Origin: Pseudoalteromonas nigrifaciens
GTDB taxonomy: Bacteria; Pseudomonadota; Gammaproteobacteria; Enterobacterales; Alteromonadaceae
Length of the DNA stretch: 64,000 nt
Direction: 5' to 3'
NCBI RefSeq assembly: GCF_002221505.1
Contig: NZ_CP011037.1
Coordinates: 124,001-188,000 of the forward strand
Shown: one piece after another, positions 35,185 to 43,418 of the stretch
Layout: the number at the start of each line of letters is the position of its first letter
How positions within the stretch are numbered: position 1 is the stretch's first letter
The notes under the pieces: model-generated
What the model saw: only the letters and a program-made list of their open reading frames with translations
Told to the model about the DNA's origin: nothing
Databases searched by the model: none
Translations under genes and position numbers: made by a program

Positions 35185-35862
35185 GTGTCGGCACATATTT
35201 TAGTTGTAGATGACGAATTTCAGATCCGTAAAATGTTGCGAATTGCACTGAAAAGTGTCGGTTATGAGGTCTGTGAAGCTGAATCAGTGAGTACTGGGTT
35301 GGCAGCAGCTGTTCGCCAACAACCAGATTTAGTTATTTTGGATTTAGGCTTGCCAGATGGCGATGGCTTAGCGCTATTAGCCGAAATTCGCAGTTTTTCG
35401 AGTGTGCCGGTGATTGTGTTATCAGTGCGCAGTGCAGATCTCGATAAAATCAAAGCCCTTGATATTGGCGCGCAAGATTATGTTACTAAACCGTTTAGCG
35501 TGGAAGAGTTATTAGCTCGGGTGAGAGCCCAGCTGCGAGACCGATTTCCAGATAAAACCGCCTCTGTACTTGATGATGGTCATTTAAAAATTGATTTAGC
35601 GCGGCGTTTAGTGACCTGTAACGGCAAATTAGTAGAACTGACTCCAAAAGAATATGCGGTGCTTGCCAAGCTTGCTCAACATCGACAATGTGTTATTACC
35701 CAAAAACAGCTGTTAGAACATATTTGGGGGCCAAGTCATGCACAAAATACCCATTATTTACGTATTGTGGTCAGTCATATTCGCCATAAAATAGGCGATG
35801 ATCCAACCACGCCACGTTATTTGATCACCGAAGCGGGTATCGGCTATCGCTTAATGTTGTAA
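35185..35862 (+). CDS. kdpE: response regulator KdpE
   Basis: 225 residues from a GTG start, 5 bp after kdpD. A receiver domain with acidic pair DDE (9-11), phospho-acceptor Asp53 (ILDLGLPDGDG) and Lys in VTKPFS, then an OmpR-type winged helix (ELTPKEYAVLAKLAQHR, GIGYRLML). It activates kdpFABC. An alternative partner system of the same type lies at 45.1-47.1 kb. Confidence 0.95.
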   Translation: MSAHILVVDDEFQIRKMLRIALKSVGYEVCEAESVSTGLAAAVRQQPDLVILDLGLPDGDGLALLAEIRSFSSVPVIVLSVRSADLDKIKALDIGAQDYVTKPFSVEELLARVRAQLRDRFPDKTASVLDDGHLKIDLARRLVTCNGKLVELTPKEYAVLAKLAQHRQCVITQKQLLEHIWGPSHAQNTHYLRIVVSHIRHKIGDDPTTPRYLITEAGIGYRLML

Positions 35863-35970
35863 AGTTGTGTGTTCTATAGCAAGTCAAAGATGAGCCAACA
35901 TACTGCGTGCAGATTCAATACTTATTACTAAGTTGTAAATAAGTATAAATGATTATACCATATATCTCTA

Positions 35971-36075
35971 ACCTTAGGGGAGTAGTCTCTCAGCTCTACT
36001 GAGATAATCGTCAACAGTCCCCGAACAGCAGTTCGTGGCGGTTATGTCCAAATTGGATTGACAAGACTTAAGGCA
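35971..36075 (+). promoter_or_regulatory. manganese (yybP-ykoY) riboswitch aptamer
   Basis: The 5' end has CCTTAGGGGAGTAG (35972-35985) and the 3' end GACAAGACTTAAGG (36060-36073); CCTTA and TAAGG form the basal stem. GGGGAGTAG and AAGACTT-type ends are the conserved core of the yybP-ykoY class, which binds Mn2+ between two docked loops. Inner elements fit: CTCAG/CTGAG hairpin (from 35990), the conserved TCGTCAA, GAAC/GTTC and TCCA/TGGA hairpins, and GTCAA/TTGAC closing. It precedes an operon of uppP, a cation exchanger, mscS, apbE and corA. Recognised from pattern, not from a covariance search. Confidence 0.8.
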
Positions 36076-36130
36076 AGTGTCGCTCTCGGGGTGGAGGGTT
36101 TCGCTTGTCTTTGTTCTTGCCGCCCCAAGG
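36072..36130 (+). promoter_or_regulatory. expression platform of the riboswitch
   Basis: Three mutually exclusive pairings are possible. GGCAAG (36072-36077) pairs with CTTGCC (36116-36121). GGGGTGG (36088-36094) pairs with CCGCCCC (36120-36126). CCCCAAGG (36123-36130), which contains the ribosome binding site of the leader frame, can pair with the aptamer's own CCTTAGGGG (35972-35980) with one bulged A. The aptamer 5' strand would thus either form its basal stem or hide the ribosome binding site, which suggests translation turned on by metal. Mechanism inferred. Confidence 0.5.
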
Positions 36131-36138
36131 AACTGTTC

Positions 36139-36201
36139 ATGAAGATATTCAAAAGCCAATGCGTACGCCCTAATACAGGGGATATGCATGGATTCTATTA
36201 A
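36139..36201 (+). CDS. 20-codon leader peptide frame overlapping the uppP start
   Basis: The frame reads MKIFKSQCVRPNTGDMHGFY then TAA. AAGGA (36127-36131) lies 7 nt before its ATG, a better ribosome binding site than that of uppP. Its last codons overlap the uppP start (36188) in another frame by 14 nt, so ribosomes finishing it would stop next to the uppP ATG. It begins just after the riboswitch expression platform. Unrecognised; may act only through its translation. Could be chance. Confidence 0.45.
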   Translation: MKIFKSQCVRPNTGDMHGFY

Positions 36202-36988
36202 TGCTATTTTACTTGGCATCGTTCAAGGTATTACAGAATTTTTACCGATTTCTAGTTCTGCTCATTTGATTTTGGCACCCTTGTTCGCTGGATGGCAAGA
36301 CCAAGGCGTAGCATTTGATCTTGCAGTACATGTTGGAACGTTGTTTGCTGTACTGCTTTATTTTAGAAAAGATGTTAAAGAATTAACCCGAGATGGATTG
36401 TTGTCGTTACAACATCGTCAATGTGTTGGACAGGGAAAACTCGCGTTTTTTATAATGGTTGCAACCATTCCCGCTGTATTAGCTGGGTTATTGTTGATGG
36501 ATCTTATCGATAATCAACTGCGCTCAGTAGCTATTATTTTTGCCACTACATTGTTCTTTGGTCTTTTATTGGGATGGGCTGATTGGAAACCCAATAAACA
36601 GCGTCAGTTAGACGATTTGAAATTCAAAGATGTGCTTTTTATCGGCGTCGCGCAAGCGGTTGCGCTCATTCCTGGCACATCACGCTCTGGGGCTACCATT
36701 ACCATGGCTTTATTGCTGGGACTAAGCAGAGAAGCCTCGTCTCGCTTCTCCTTTTTGTTAGCAATACCCATAACTGCGCTCGCCTCTGCCGCAAAACTGA
36801 TAGATGTCGCTCAGTCAAACGCAAGTGTTGACTGGCTGGCTTTCCTTATTGGGGGCATTACATCATTTTTGATGGCATTAACAGCAATTCACTTTTTCTT
36901 AAAATGGTTAAATCAGTTCGGTATGTGGCCCTATGTCATATATCGCATCCTCTTAGCTGGCCTAATTTACTTTTTCTTTTTAACGTAA
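36188..36988 (+). CDS. uppP: undecaprenyl-diphosphate phosphatase (UppP/BacA)
   Basis: 266 residues with eight or so membrane segments. Signatures: GIVQGITEFLPISSSAHLIL (residues 11-30) and LIPGTSRSGATITMALLLGL near 159-178, the two re-entrant active-site loops. It recycles the lipid carrier undecaprenyl pyrophosphate for peptidoglycan and other envelope polymers, and the family is divalent-cation dependent. It is the first large gene after the Mn riboswitch and the leader frame, with AGGGG before its ATG. uppP under such a switch is unusual. The next gene follows after 9 bp. Confidence 0.95.
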   Translation: MDSINAILLGIVQGITEFLPISSSAHLILAPLFAGWQDQGVAFDLAVHVGTLFAVLLYFRKDVKELTRDGLLSLQHRQCVGQGKLAFFIMVATIPAVLAGLLLMDLIDNQLRSVAIIFATTLFFGLLLGWADWKPNKQRQLDDLKFKDVLFIGVAQAVALIPGTSRSGATITMALLLGLSREASSRFSFLLAIPITALASAAKLIDVAQSNASVDWLAFLIGGITSFLMALTAIHFFLKWLNQFGMWPYVIYRILLAGLIYFFFLT

Positions 36989-36997
36989 GGTAACACT

Positions 36998-37966
36998 ATG
37001 ACACTCGCGATTTTAGCCATTTTAGGTGGCTTTATTTTATTGGTTTGGAGCGCTGACCGCTTTGTTGATGGTGCGGCCGCGACTGCAAAATATGCTGGCA
37101 TGCCGTCACTGCTAATTGGAATGGTCATTGTTGGTTTCGGTACGTCTGCGCCTGAAATGGTGGTCTCTGCCATGGCGGCCATTGATGGCAATCCTGATTT
37201 GGCCCTTGGTAATGCGCTGGGTTCAAATATTGTTAATACCGGATTGATACTGGGTATTACCGCCATTATTACGCCAATTTTAGTGCAGTCAAAAATAGTC
37301 AGAAAAGAAATCCCATTATTATTACTGATAAGTTTAGCGCTGGGTTATTTTCTTTGGGATGGCGCGTTAACTCGTGTTGAATCAATCCTTCTTTTGGTAG
37401 GTTTTTTTACCTTAATTGGCTGGAGCATATACTCTGCCATGAAAGGCAAAGGAGACATATTAGAAGGCGAAATGGACCAAGAACTGGCAGAACACGCCAT
37501 GCCGATAAAAAAGGCGGTTTTTTGGCTAGTACTTGGGCTGGTATTACTGATAGTGAGTTCGCGAGTACTTGTCTGGGGAGCGGTTAGTATTGCAGAAGCA
37601 CTGGGTGTGAGTGATTTAATTATCGGTTTAACAATTGTCGCATTGGGCACCTCGCTACCTGAATTAGCCGCATCCATCATTGCGGTTAGAAAAGGTGAGC
37701 ATGACATCGCTATTGGCAATGTGGTGGGGTCGAACATGTTTAACTTACTGGCAGTAACCGGTATTGCCGGAGTCATATCACCCATGACTAATTTGTCTTC
37801 TGATGTGCTATCTCGCGACTGGTTGGTTATGATGGGCTTGACACTCGCGTTACTATTCATGGCGTATGGCTTTCGTGGCGCTGGACGGATTAACCGATTT
37901 GAAGGTGCGGGCTTGTTGGTCGCATTTTGTGCTTACAATGTCTGGTTAGTTTCGTCTGTTATTTGA
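36998..37966 (+). CDS. calcium/sodium antiporter (CaCA family, YrbG/CaxA-like)
   Basis: 322 residues, ten hydrophobic segments in two inverted halves. Alpha-repeat motifs are GFGTSAPEMVVS and LALGNALGSNIVNTGLILG in the first half, and ALGTSLPELAASIIA and AIGNVVGSNMFNLLAVTG in the second. The family exchanges Na+ (sometimes K+ or H+) for Ca2+; some members may move other divalent ions. Its place behind a Mn riboswitch suggests that it could export Mn2+ or Ca2+. AAGGT precedes the ATG. 9 bp after uppP. Confidence 0.93.
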   Translation: MTLAILAILGGFILLVWSADRFVDGAAATAKYAGMPSLLIGMVIVGFGTSAPEMVVSAMAAIDGNPDLALGNALGSNIVNTGLILGITAIITPILVQSKIVRKEIPLLLLISLALGYFLWDGALTRVESILLLVGFFTLIGWSIYSAMKGKGDILEGEMDQELAEHAMPIKKAVFWLVLGLVLLIVSSRVLVWGAVSIAEALGVSDLIIGLTIVALGTSLPELAASIIAVRKGEHDIAIGNVVGSNMFNLLAVTGIAGVISPMTNLSSDVLSRDWLVMMGLTLALLFMAYGFRGAGRINRFEGAGLLVAFCAYNVWLVSSVI

Positions 37967-38036
37967 TAACGACATTTAAAAATTAAGAAATTTGCATTTG
38001 AATTCGCTTCAAATGCATATAAAGAAAGAGATATAT

Positions 38037-38888
38037 ATGAAAGATTCACTTATTCAATTTTGGCAAAGTCATTCTGAGACAATAATAGCACTCGGTTATA
38101 ATTTAATTTTAGCGATTGTTATTTTGGTGGCTAGCTCATTGATAGCAAGAGCAGTACGTAAGGCGATTAAAAATACCAACTCTAAGCTGAATAAAATTGA
38201 CGCGACCCTGATACCGATCTTTTCAGCGGTTGCCAGTTATGCGGTATATGTCATTGGTGGTGTATTTATTTTAGATATCTTTGGCGTAAATACCGCGAGT
38301 CTTATCGCTCTGGTTGGTGCCGCAGGCCTAGCAGTTGGTCTTGCGCTTAAAGATACACTCAGCAACATCGCTGCTGGGATCATGCTATTGATATTACGAC
38401 CTTTTAAAACTGGGGATTTTATCGAGTTTGGCTCAACCCAAGGGACAGTAAAAGAAATCAGTTTATTCACTACAGTGCTTGAAACCATAGATGGATTGTA
38501 CATTGCCTCGCCGAATAGCGTCTTGTGGGGTAATAACATCAAAAACTTCACGCGCAATGGTAAGCGACGAATGGATATTGTTGTGGGTATTTCCTATTCA
38601 GACTCGATAGATGACGGGTTTAAAATATTGCAGGCTGTAGCAGCAAATGAATCAAGATTGATGACTGAACCAGCGCCTCAAGTCATGGTTGCATCCATGG
38701 CCGATAGCGCAGTAAATATTCAGCTTAGAGCATGGGCAACAAATGAAAACTATTGGTCTGCTTATTGGGATTTGAATAAACAAGTAAAAGAAGCCGTTGA
38801 AGCGGCTGGTCTAACGATCCCTTTTCCACAACGCACACTGCACGTTGTGTCTGAGCAACGTTTATCTACTGTAAAGGATAAGTCATGA
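38037..38888 (+). CDS. mscS: small-conductance mechanosensitive channel MscS
   Basis: 283 residues from MKDSLIQFWQSHSETIIALG; the frame extends 15 codons upstream without a ribosome binding site, whereas AAAGAG precedes this ATG. Three transmembrane helices; TM3 has the Gly/Ala-rich pore helix GAAGLAVGLALKDTLSNIAA, then GIMLLILRPFKTGDFIEFG starts the beta domain. E. coli MscS has 286 residues. It opens on hypo-osmotic shock and releases ions. Its last 4 nt overlap apbE (ATGA). Confidence 0.94.
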   Translation: MKDSLIQFWQSHSETIIALGYNLILAIVILVASSLIARAVRKAIKNTNSKLNKIDATLIPIFSAVASYAVYVIGGVFILDIFGVNTASLIALVGAAGLAVGLALKDTLSNIAAGIMLLILRPFKTGDFIEFGSTQGTVKEISLFTTVLETIDGLYIASPNSVLWGNNIKNFTRNGKRRMDIVVGISYSDSIDDGFKILQAVAANESRLMTEPAPQVMVASMADSAVNIQLRAWATNENYWSAYWDLNKQVKEAVEAAGLTIPFPQRTLHVVSEQRLSTVKDKS

Positions 38889-39907
38889 AGCGATTAACTT
38901 TGGTGGTGTTAATCAGCTTAATGCTTGGCTTGGTGGCGTGCTCTAAGCCTGTTGAGGTAAAAATGTTAAGTGGCGCTGCACAAGGCACCACTTGGCATGT
39001 TTCAGTGTGGAGCAACTCCGCAATTGATACCGAAAGATTACAGGAAGAGATAGAAGCTGAGTTCCTGCGAATTGATAAAATGATGTCGAATTACCATTCA
39101 GACTCAGTCATTGAGCAGTTTAATCGCAGTGAAAACCCTCAAGCTATTGAAGTTGGGGAAGAAATTGTCAGCTTGGTTAACATTGCTCGACAAGTGAGTC
39201 AGGCAACCAATGGCTGCTATGACTTGACCGTTAAGCCGCTCTTTGATTTGTGGGGGTTTAGCAAAGATGTATTTAATGCCCCCTCTGAAACAGACATCCA
39301 AAATGCCATAAAAAAAATTGGCCTAAGTTATCTTACTTCACCAACACAAACCAGCCTGTTAAAAAAACAGCCAGAATTAAGTGTTGATCTATCCTCGATA
39401 GCACAAGGTTATAGTGTGTCGCGTATTGCAAAGGTAGTTGAGAGCGCTGGAATAACCGATTACCTAGTTGAAATAGGTGGTGAGATGCAAACTCGCGGGC
39501 ACAAACCAGATGACTCGTTCTGGCGCATTGCGATAGAACGCCCCTTACCTGGCGATAGGGTTGTTCAAAAAGTGATTGATATTAAGCAGGATGATTCAAT
39601 TGCTATTATGACGTCAGGCACTTACCGACACTACTTCGATGAACAAGGCAAGCGCTTTAGTCATGTTTTGGATGCACGAACAGGCAAACCGGTTACTCAC
39701 TCTACCTTATCTGTTACTGTACTTCATGACGACCCCACGCAAGCAGATGCGTGGTCAACAGCCCTACTGTGTCTCGGTGAAAGTGACGCTATACGAGTCG
39801 CTAACGAACATGGCGTTGCCGCTTTTATTGTGAGGGAAGAGAAGGGTTCGCTAATCGAGAGCAGCAGTAATGCGTGGAATACGATGAAAAATATAGGGGT
39901 AAACTGA
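38885..39907 (+). CDS. apbE: FAD:protein FMN transferase (intact ApbE)
   Basis: 340 residues. A lipoprotein signal with lipobox LVAC (Cys19), then SGAAQGTTWHVSVWS, MMSNYHSDSVIEQFN, GCYDLTVKPLFDLWGF, SIAQGYSVSRIAKV, LVEIGGEMQTRG, MTSGTYRHYFDEQG and FSHVLDARTG, the standard ApbE order. It is Mg2+-dependent and attaches FMN to Thr/Ser of exported flavoproteins. No FMN-acceptor gene (NqrC/RnfG type) is in the window. A broken paralogue lies at 24.2-25.8 kb. Coupled to mscS (4-nt overlap) and corA (1-nt overlap, TGATG). Confidence 0.95.
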   Translation: MKRLTLVVLISLMLGLVACSKPVEVKMLSGAAQGTTWHVSVWSNSAIDTERLQEEIEAEFLRIDKMMSNYHSDSVIEQFNRSENPQAIEVGEEIVSLVNIARQVSQATNGCYDLTVKPLFDLWGFSKDVFNAPSETDIQNAIKKIGLSYLTSPTQTSLLKKQPELSVDLSSIAQGYSVSRIAKVVESAGITDYLVEIGGEMQTRGHKPDDSFWRIAIERPLPGDRVVQKVIDIKQDDSIAIMTSGTYRHYFDEQGKRFSHVLDARTGKPVTHSTLSVTVLHDDPTQADAWSTALLCLGESDAIRVANEHGVAAFIVREEKGSLIESSSNAWNTMKNIGVN

Positions 39908-40863
39908 TGTTAAGACTATTCTCAATTCATCAGAATGTTATTCAGGAAATTGAACATGATGCTGAAAATCTATCTAGTGTCATAAATGGCGCGCAATGGA
40001 TTGATGTTCATGAGCCTAATGAATTTGATCGTTCGTTATTGATGGAGCTATTGCATACAGAGCTTCCTGAATCCAACGATATTGAAGAGATTGAAGCATC
40101 AGCACGCTGTTTTGTTGATAAATCCGGTATTCATATCCATTCGTTGTTTATGACGCAGTCTGAGGGACGTCATCAGACGGTAAGTGTTGCGTGTATTTTA
40201 CAGAAAGAACGATTGATCACGATCCGCGATGGCGATATTGCAGACTTTCGTTTGCTGAGAATGCGAGCGCGTCGTGGGCAAGTGGAGTCCCGTTCGCCGC
40301 AAGACTTGCTAGTGACATTATTGGAACAAAAAGTTGAGAATCACGCTGACTCGCTGGAAGACTTACATCGAGAGTTAGAGGCCGTAAGCTATTTAGTATT
40401 GGAAGATGAGACATCCGAACTGGAAGACGCAATAGGAAAGCTGGCTAGACTGGAAGACACAAATGGTAAAATCCGTCTGTGTTTAATGGATACACAACGA
40501 GATATCTCATTTTTACTCAGGCACTTGACTGTTCAATCGTCAGAACAGGAAACGCTTAGAGAAATCATGCGGGATATTGAGACCTTGATGTCACATACCA
40601 CCTTTTTATTCGATAAAATCAATTTTTTGATGGATTCAACACAAGGTTTTATCAATATAGAACAAAATAAAATTATAAAGATTTTTTCTATTGCAGCCGT
40701 CGTGTTTTTGCCTCCAACGCTTATCGCTAGTATGTATGGGATGAATTTTGAATTTATGCCAGAGCTTAAGTGGGCATTCGGTTATCCATGGGCTATTGGG
40801 TTAATGATTGCTGCGGGTTTTTCACCTTACTTGTATTTTAAACGCAAGGGGTGGCTTAAATAA
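39907..40863 (+). CDS. corA: magnesium/cobalt transporter CorA
   Basis: 318 residues from MLRLFSIHQNVIQEIEHDAE (E. coli 316). The frame could begin 11 codons earlier inside apbE, but the ATG overlapping the apbE stop fits coupling. A long acidic and helical cytoplasmic domain is followed by two C-terminal membrane helices, with the selectivity signature YGMNF (MYGMNFEFMPE) between them. It mediates Mg2+ (Co2+, Ni2+) entry. Last gene of the riboswitch operon. It would supply divalent cation, whereas the exchanger upstream probably removes one. Confidence 0.94.
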   Translation: MLRLFSIHQNVIQEIEHDAENLSSVINGAQWIDVHEPNEFDRSLLMELLHTELPESNDIEEIEASARCFVDKSGIHIHSLFMTQSEGRHQTVSVACILQKERLITIRDGDIADFRLLRMRARRGQVESRSPQDLLVTLLEQKVENHADSLEDLHRELEAVSYLVLEDETSELEDAIGKLARLEDTNGKIRLCLMDTQRDISFLLRHLTVQSSEQETLREIMRDIETLMSHTTFLFDKINFLMDSTQGFINIEQNKIIKIFSIAAVVFLPPTLIASMYGMNFEFMPELKWAFGYPWAIGLMIAAGFSPYLYFKRKGWLK

Positions 40864-40899
40864 TGGAATTGTGAATAGTAAATAAGCTGGCTCAGCTTC

Positions 40900-41112
40900 T
40901 TAGTCCAAGATGGCCATAAACACTGGCCAATTTCTTGTGATTAGTTCGTTTGACGTCAAACTAATTTTATTTTGCAAAACTTGAAGCAGTGGCGTTTTCC
41001 CCAGTGTGGTTTGCAGAAAACGCTTGTTTTTCTCCTGCGAACTTTCCACCATAACGGCGCAACAATTCAAAACAGCCCAAGCAAAGTGAATATTAATATG
41101 CTTTATATTCAT
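40900..41112 (-). CDS. possible 70-residue protein, not recognised
   Basis: MNIKHINIHFAWAVLNCCAV and then ESSQEKNKRFLQTTLGKT and LQVLQNKISLTSN. No family recognised, no signal peptide and no clear ribosome binding site. It fills part of the 520-bp gap between corA and the trk operon. It may be a remnant. Between 41113 and 41344 nothing else was seen. Confidence 0.25.
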   Translation of the reverse strand: MNIKHINIHFAWAVLNCCAVMVESSQEKNKRFLQTTLGKTPLLQVLQNKISLTSNELITRNWPVFMAILD

Positions 41113-41344
41113 GATTTTTTGTTCTGAAAATAATGTCTAAATGAACTGACCGATACACAAGACTTCAACAACTAATAGGGCGCTTTTTATGATAACAATA
41201 AAAATACCTGGCGGGACAACTAAGATTATAACAGACAACGTTGCTAGCCCTTTTTATTAACAATGTATTACAACCCTTGTCCTAAAATTATTTTTTCGTC
41301 TTTGTGATATTTTATTTTAAACGGGTATTGTTTGGTATTTGGAC

Positions 41345-41380
41345 AACTCGGGTAATTTGATAAGGCTAATTACCCGAGTT
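41345..41380. terminator. strong inverted repeat between corA and the trk operon
   Basis: AACTCGGGTAATT (41345-41357) and AATTACCCGAGTT (41368-41380) form a perfect 13-bp stem with a 10-nt loop, 5 bp past the last gene of the minus-strand trk operon. The T content after the stem is modest on either strand. Likely bidirectional terminator. Confidence 0.7.
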
Positions 41381-41384
41381 TTAG

Positions 41385-42749
41385 TTAACCAATAGAGAGT
41401 TGCGCGCTTGGGTACCTTAGTTTTTTACTACGTGGACTTGCTAAAAAATAGGCGATTGTTAGCGGACCTATTCTGCCCATAAACATTAAAAACATAATGA
41501 TAAATTCACCTATTGGTGACAGCGAACCTGTTAAACCTCGAGATAAGCCAACAGTGCCTATTGCTGATACCGCTTCGAATGCAATATCAATAAAAGGTGC
41601 ATCTTCGACTAACAATAAAACGAAAATAGCAAGCCAGGTAACTCCTGCAGAAATAATAGTTAAAGCTAATGCTTTATACACAGATTCTTTGTCTATTTCT
41701 CGGCGTAACACAGTGATCCCTTTATCACGTCTGAGGTAGCTATAGGTTGCTAATATTAAAACAATAAACGTAACGACCTTTATGCCACTTGCGGTACTCA
41801 AAGAGCCGCCACCAATAAACATAAGCATCATAGTTAAAGCGGTGCTGGCATTTTTTAATTCTTCAATAGCAATGGTATTGAATCCCGCAGTACGGGGAGT
41901 GACAGCTTGAAACCAAGCAGCTAACCATTTACCTACTTCAGACAGTGGTTGCAGTGTTTTTGGATTATCGTATTCAATCGCGTAAATAAGCAATAATGCA
42001 ATAACGTTAATAATAACTGTGCTGATCAACATTAATTTACTGTAAGTACATAGTTTTGCCCAACGTTTCGATTTATATAAGTCCATTAATACGGTAAAGC
42101 CTAAACCACCAATTATAAACAAACCAGTTATAGTAAGGTTAATCACAGGGTCGGCCACATATGCCATTAAACTGTTTGGGCTCAATGCAAAGCCAGCATT
42201 ATTAAAAGCACTAATAGTATAAAATACTGCATGCGCAAATGCTTTTAGCCAGCCCATTTCTTGGCCCCAATATAAGGTTAAAATGGTAATACCAAGGCTT
42301 TCTACTAGCAGTGAAAATAATAAAACTGACTTAGCAGTGCTGACCAAAGTAGAAGTATCGGTTTGATTATAAGCCGCTTTAGTAATAGTTTTTTGCATAA
42401 ATCCGACTTTGTTACCAAGTGCTATCAGTGTGACCACAGCAAACGTCATCAGTCCTAAACCACCGAGTTGAATCAATAGTGCAATAACACCTTGCCCAAA
42501 GGCGGTAAACGCAGAGCCGGTATCCACAACAACCAACCCGGTTACAGTAACAGCAGACGTTGCCGTGAATAAACTTTGTTCCCAAGAAATAGGAATATGT
42601 GCAGCAAAAGGGAGTTTAAGTAATATTGCACCCAGCAATATTAAAAAAATAAAACCAGTGCTTAATATAACCGGAGGTGCGGCGTTTAATTTTTTATTTC
42701 CTCTTGGCTTTCGCTCAATTGGAGTTTGTAGGGGATGCCACTGAACCAT
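41385..42749 (-). CDS. TrkH/KtrB-family potassium channel subunit (KtrB-like)
   Basis: 454 residues with eight TM segments and four pore loops: TATSAVTVTGLVVVD near 62, ISAFNNAGFALSP near 176, TPRTAGFNTI near 285 and VSAIGTVGLSRGL near 395. Each filter has a conserved Gly. Sequence and length are nearer KtrB than E. coli TrkH. The basic N-terminal tail (ERKPRGNKKLN) is unusual. It forms a K+ uptake channel (Na+-dependent in Ktr systems) gated by a TrkA/KtrA ring. Last gene of the operon, 3 bp after trkA. Confidence 0.9.
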   Translation of the reverse strand: MVQWHPLQTPIERKPRGNKKLNAAPPVILSTGFIFLILLGAILLKLPFAAHIPISWEQSLFTATSAVTVTGLVVVDTGSAFTAFGQGVIALLIQLGGLGLMTFAVVTLIALGNKVGFMQKTITKAAYNQTDTSTLVSTAKSVLLFSLLVESLGITILTLYWGQEMGWLKAFAHAVFYTISAFNNAGFALSPNSLMAYVADPVINLTITGLFIIGGLGFTVLMDLYKSKRWAKLCTYSKLMLISTVIINVIALLLIYAIEYDNPKTLQPLSEVGKWLAAWFQAVTPRTAGFNTIAIEELKNASTALTMMLMFIGGGSLSTASGIKVVTFIVLILATYSYLRRDKGITVLRREIDKESVYKALALTIISAGVTWLAIFVLLLVEDAPFIDIAFEAVSAIGTVGLSRGLTGSLSPIGEFIIMFLMFMGRIGPLTIAYFLASPRSKKLRYPSAQLSIG

Positions 42750-42752
42750 AGT

Positions 42753-43406
42753 TTATACCAGCCTTGGTGCAATATGTTTTAATTCAGCTCTATTACCTGT
42801 TAATAGTAAGCTATCACGTTCATTCAGGCTAAAGTGGTGTTCAAGTTTTACAAATGTTTGTTTGCCACGTTTTACCAGTAACGGCTCTATTTCGCCTTTA
42901 AGATCTTTTAATAGTTGGCCAATCGTTACACCGTGTAAATTAGGTTTTATATGAACTTCAACAACATACAATCCATTCCCTAAGGCTATATAATCGTTCA
43001 CCATCGGGTAATTAAGCGCTTGTGCTACGCGTACGCCCATTTCTTCTTCTGGATGAATAATCCGTGTAACACCCAGTTTAGAAATAATAGTATGGTGGGC
43101 TTTAGTGCTCGCTTTTACCCATATTTGCTCAACCGCTAGGTTCTTTAATGCAAGCGTACACAGAATGCTCGATTGCATGTCTTCACCAATGGCCACTAAA
43201 ACGGCTTGGCTATTGGCTAAATCAAGCTCTTTAAGTGCGGCTTCATCGGTGGAGTCGCATACTACGGTTTCAGATAAATGCTCGACATATTTCTCAGCGA
43301 GCTTAGGGTTGCTATCAACCCCTGTGACTGTATGCCCTAAATGAATTAACTCAAGACTTGCAGCGATACCAAATCGTCCGAGTCCAATAACAGTAAAGTG
43401 AGCCAT
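42753..43406 (-). CDS. TrkA/KtrA-type regulatory subunit (RCK domain)
   Basis: 217 residues. TrkA-N Rossmann fold with GLGRFGIAASLELIHLGH (8-25) and acidic residue VDSNP, then a TrkA-C domain (VEVHIKPNLHGVTIGQLLKD from about 150). One RCK unit, as in KtrA; E. coli TrkA has two. It binds NAD(H)/ATP and gates the partner channel. It lies between two different channel genes, 12 bp after the upstream trkH stop and 3 bp before the KtrB-like gene. Confidence 0.93.
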   Translation of the reverse strand: MAHFTVIGLGRFGIAASLELIHLGHTVTGVDSNPKLAEKYVEHLSETVVCDSTDEAALKELDLANSQAVLVAIGEDMQSSILCTLALKNLAVEQIWVKASTKAHHTIISKLGVTRIIHPEEEMGVRVAQALNYPMVNDYIALGNGLYVVEVHIKPNLHGVTIGQLLKDLKGEIEPLLVKRGKQTFVKLEHHFSLNERDSLLLTGNRAELKHIAPRLV

Positions 43407-43418
43407 AATTTTCCTTTA

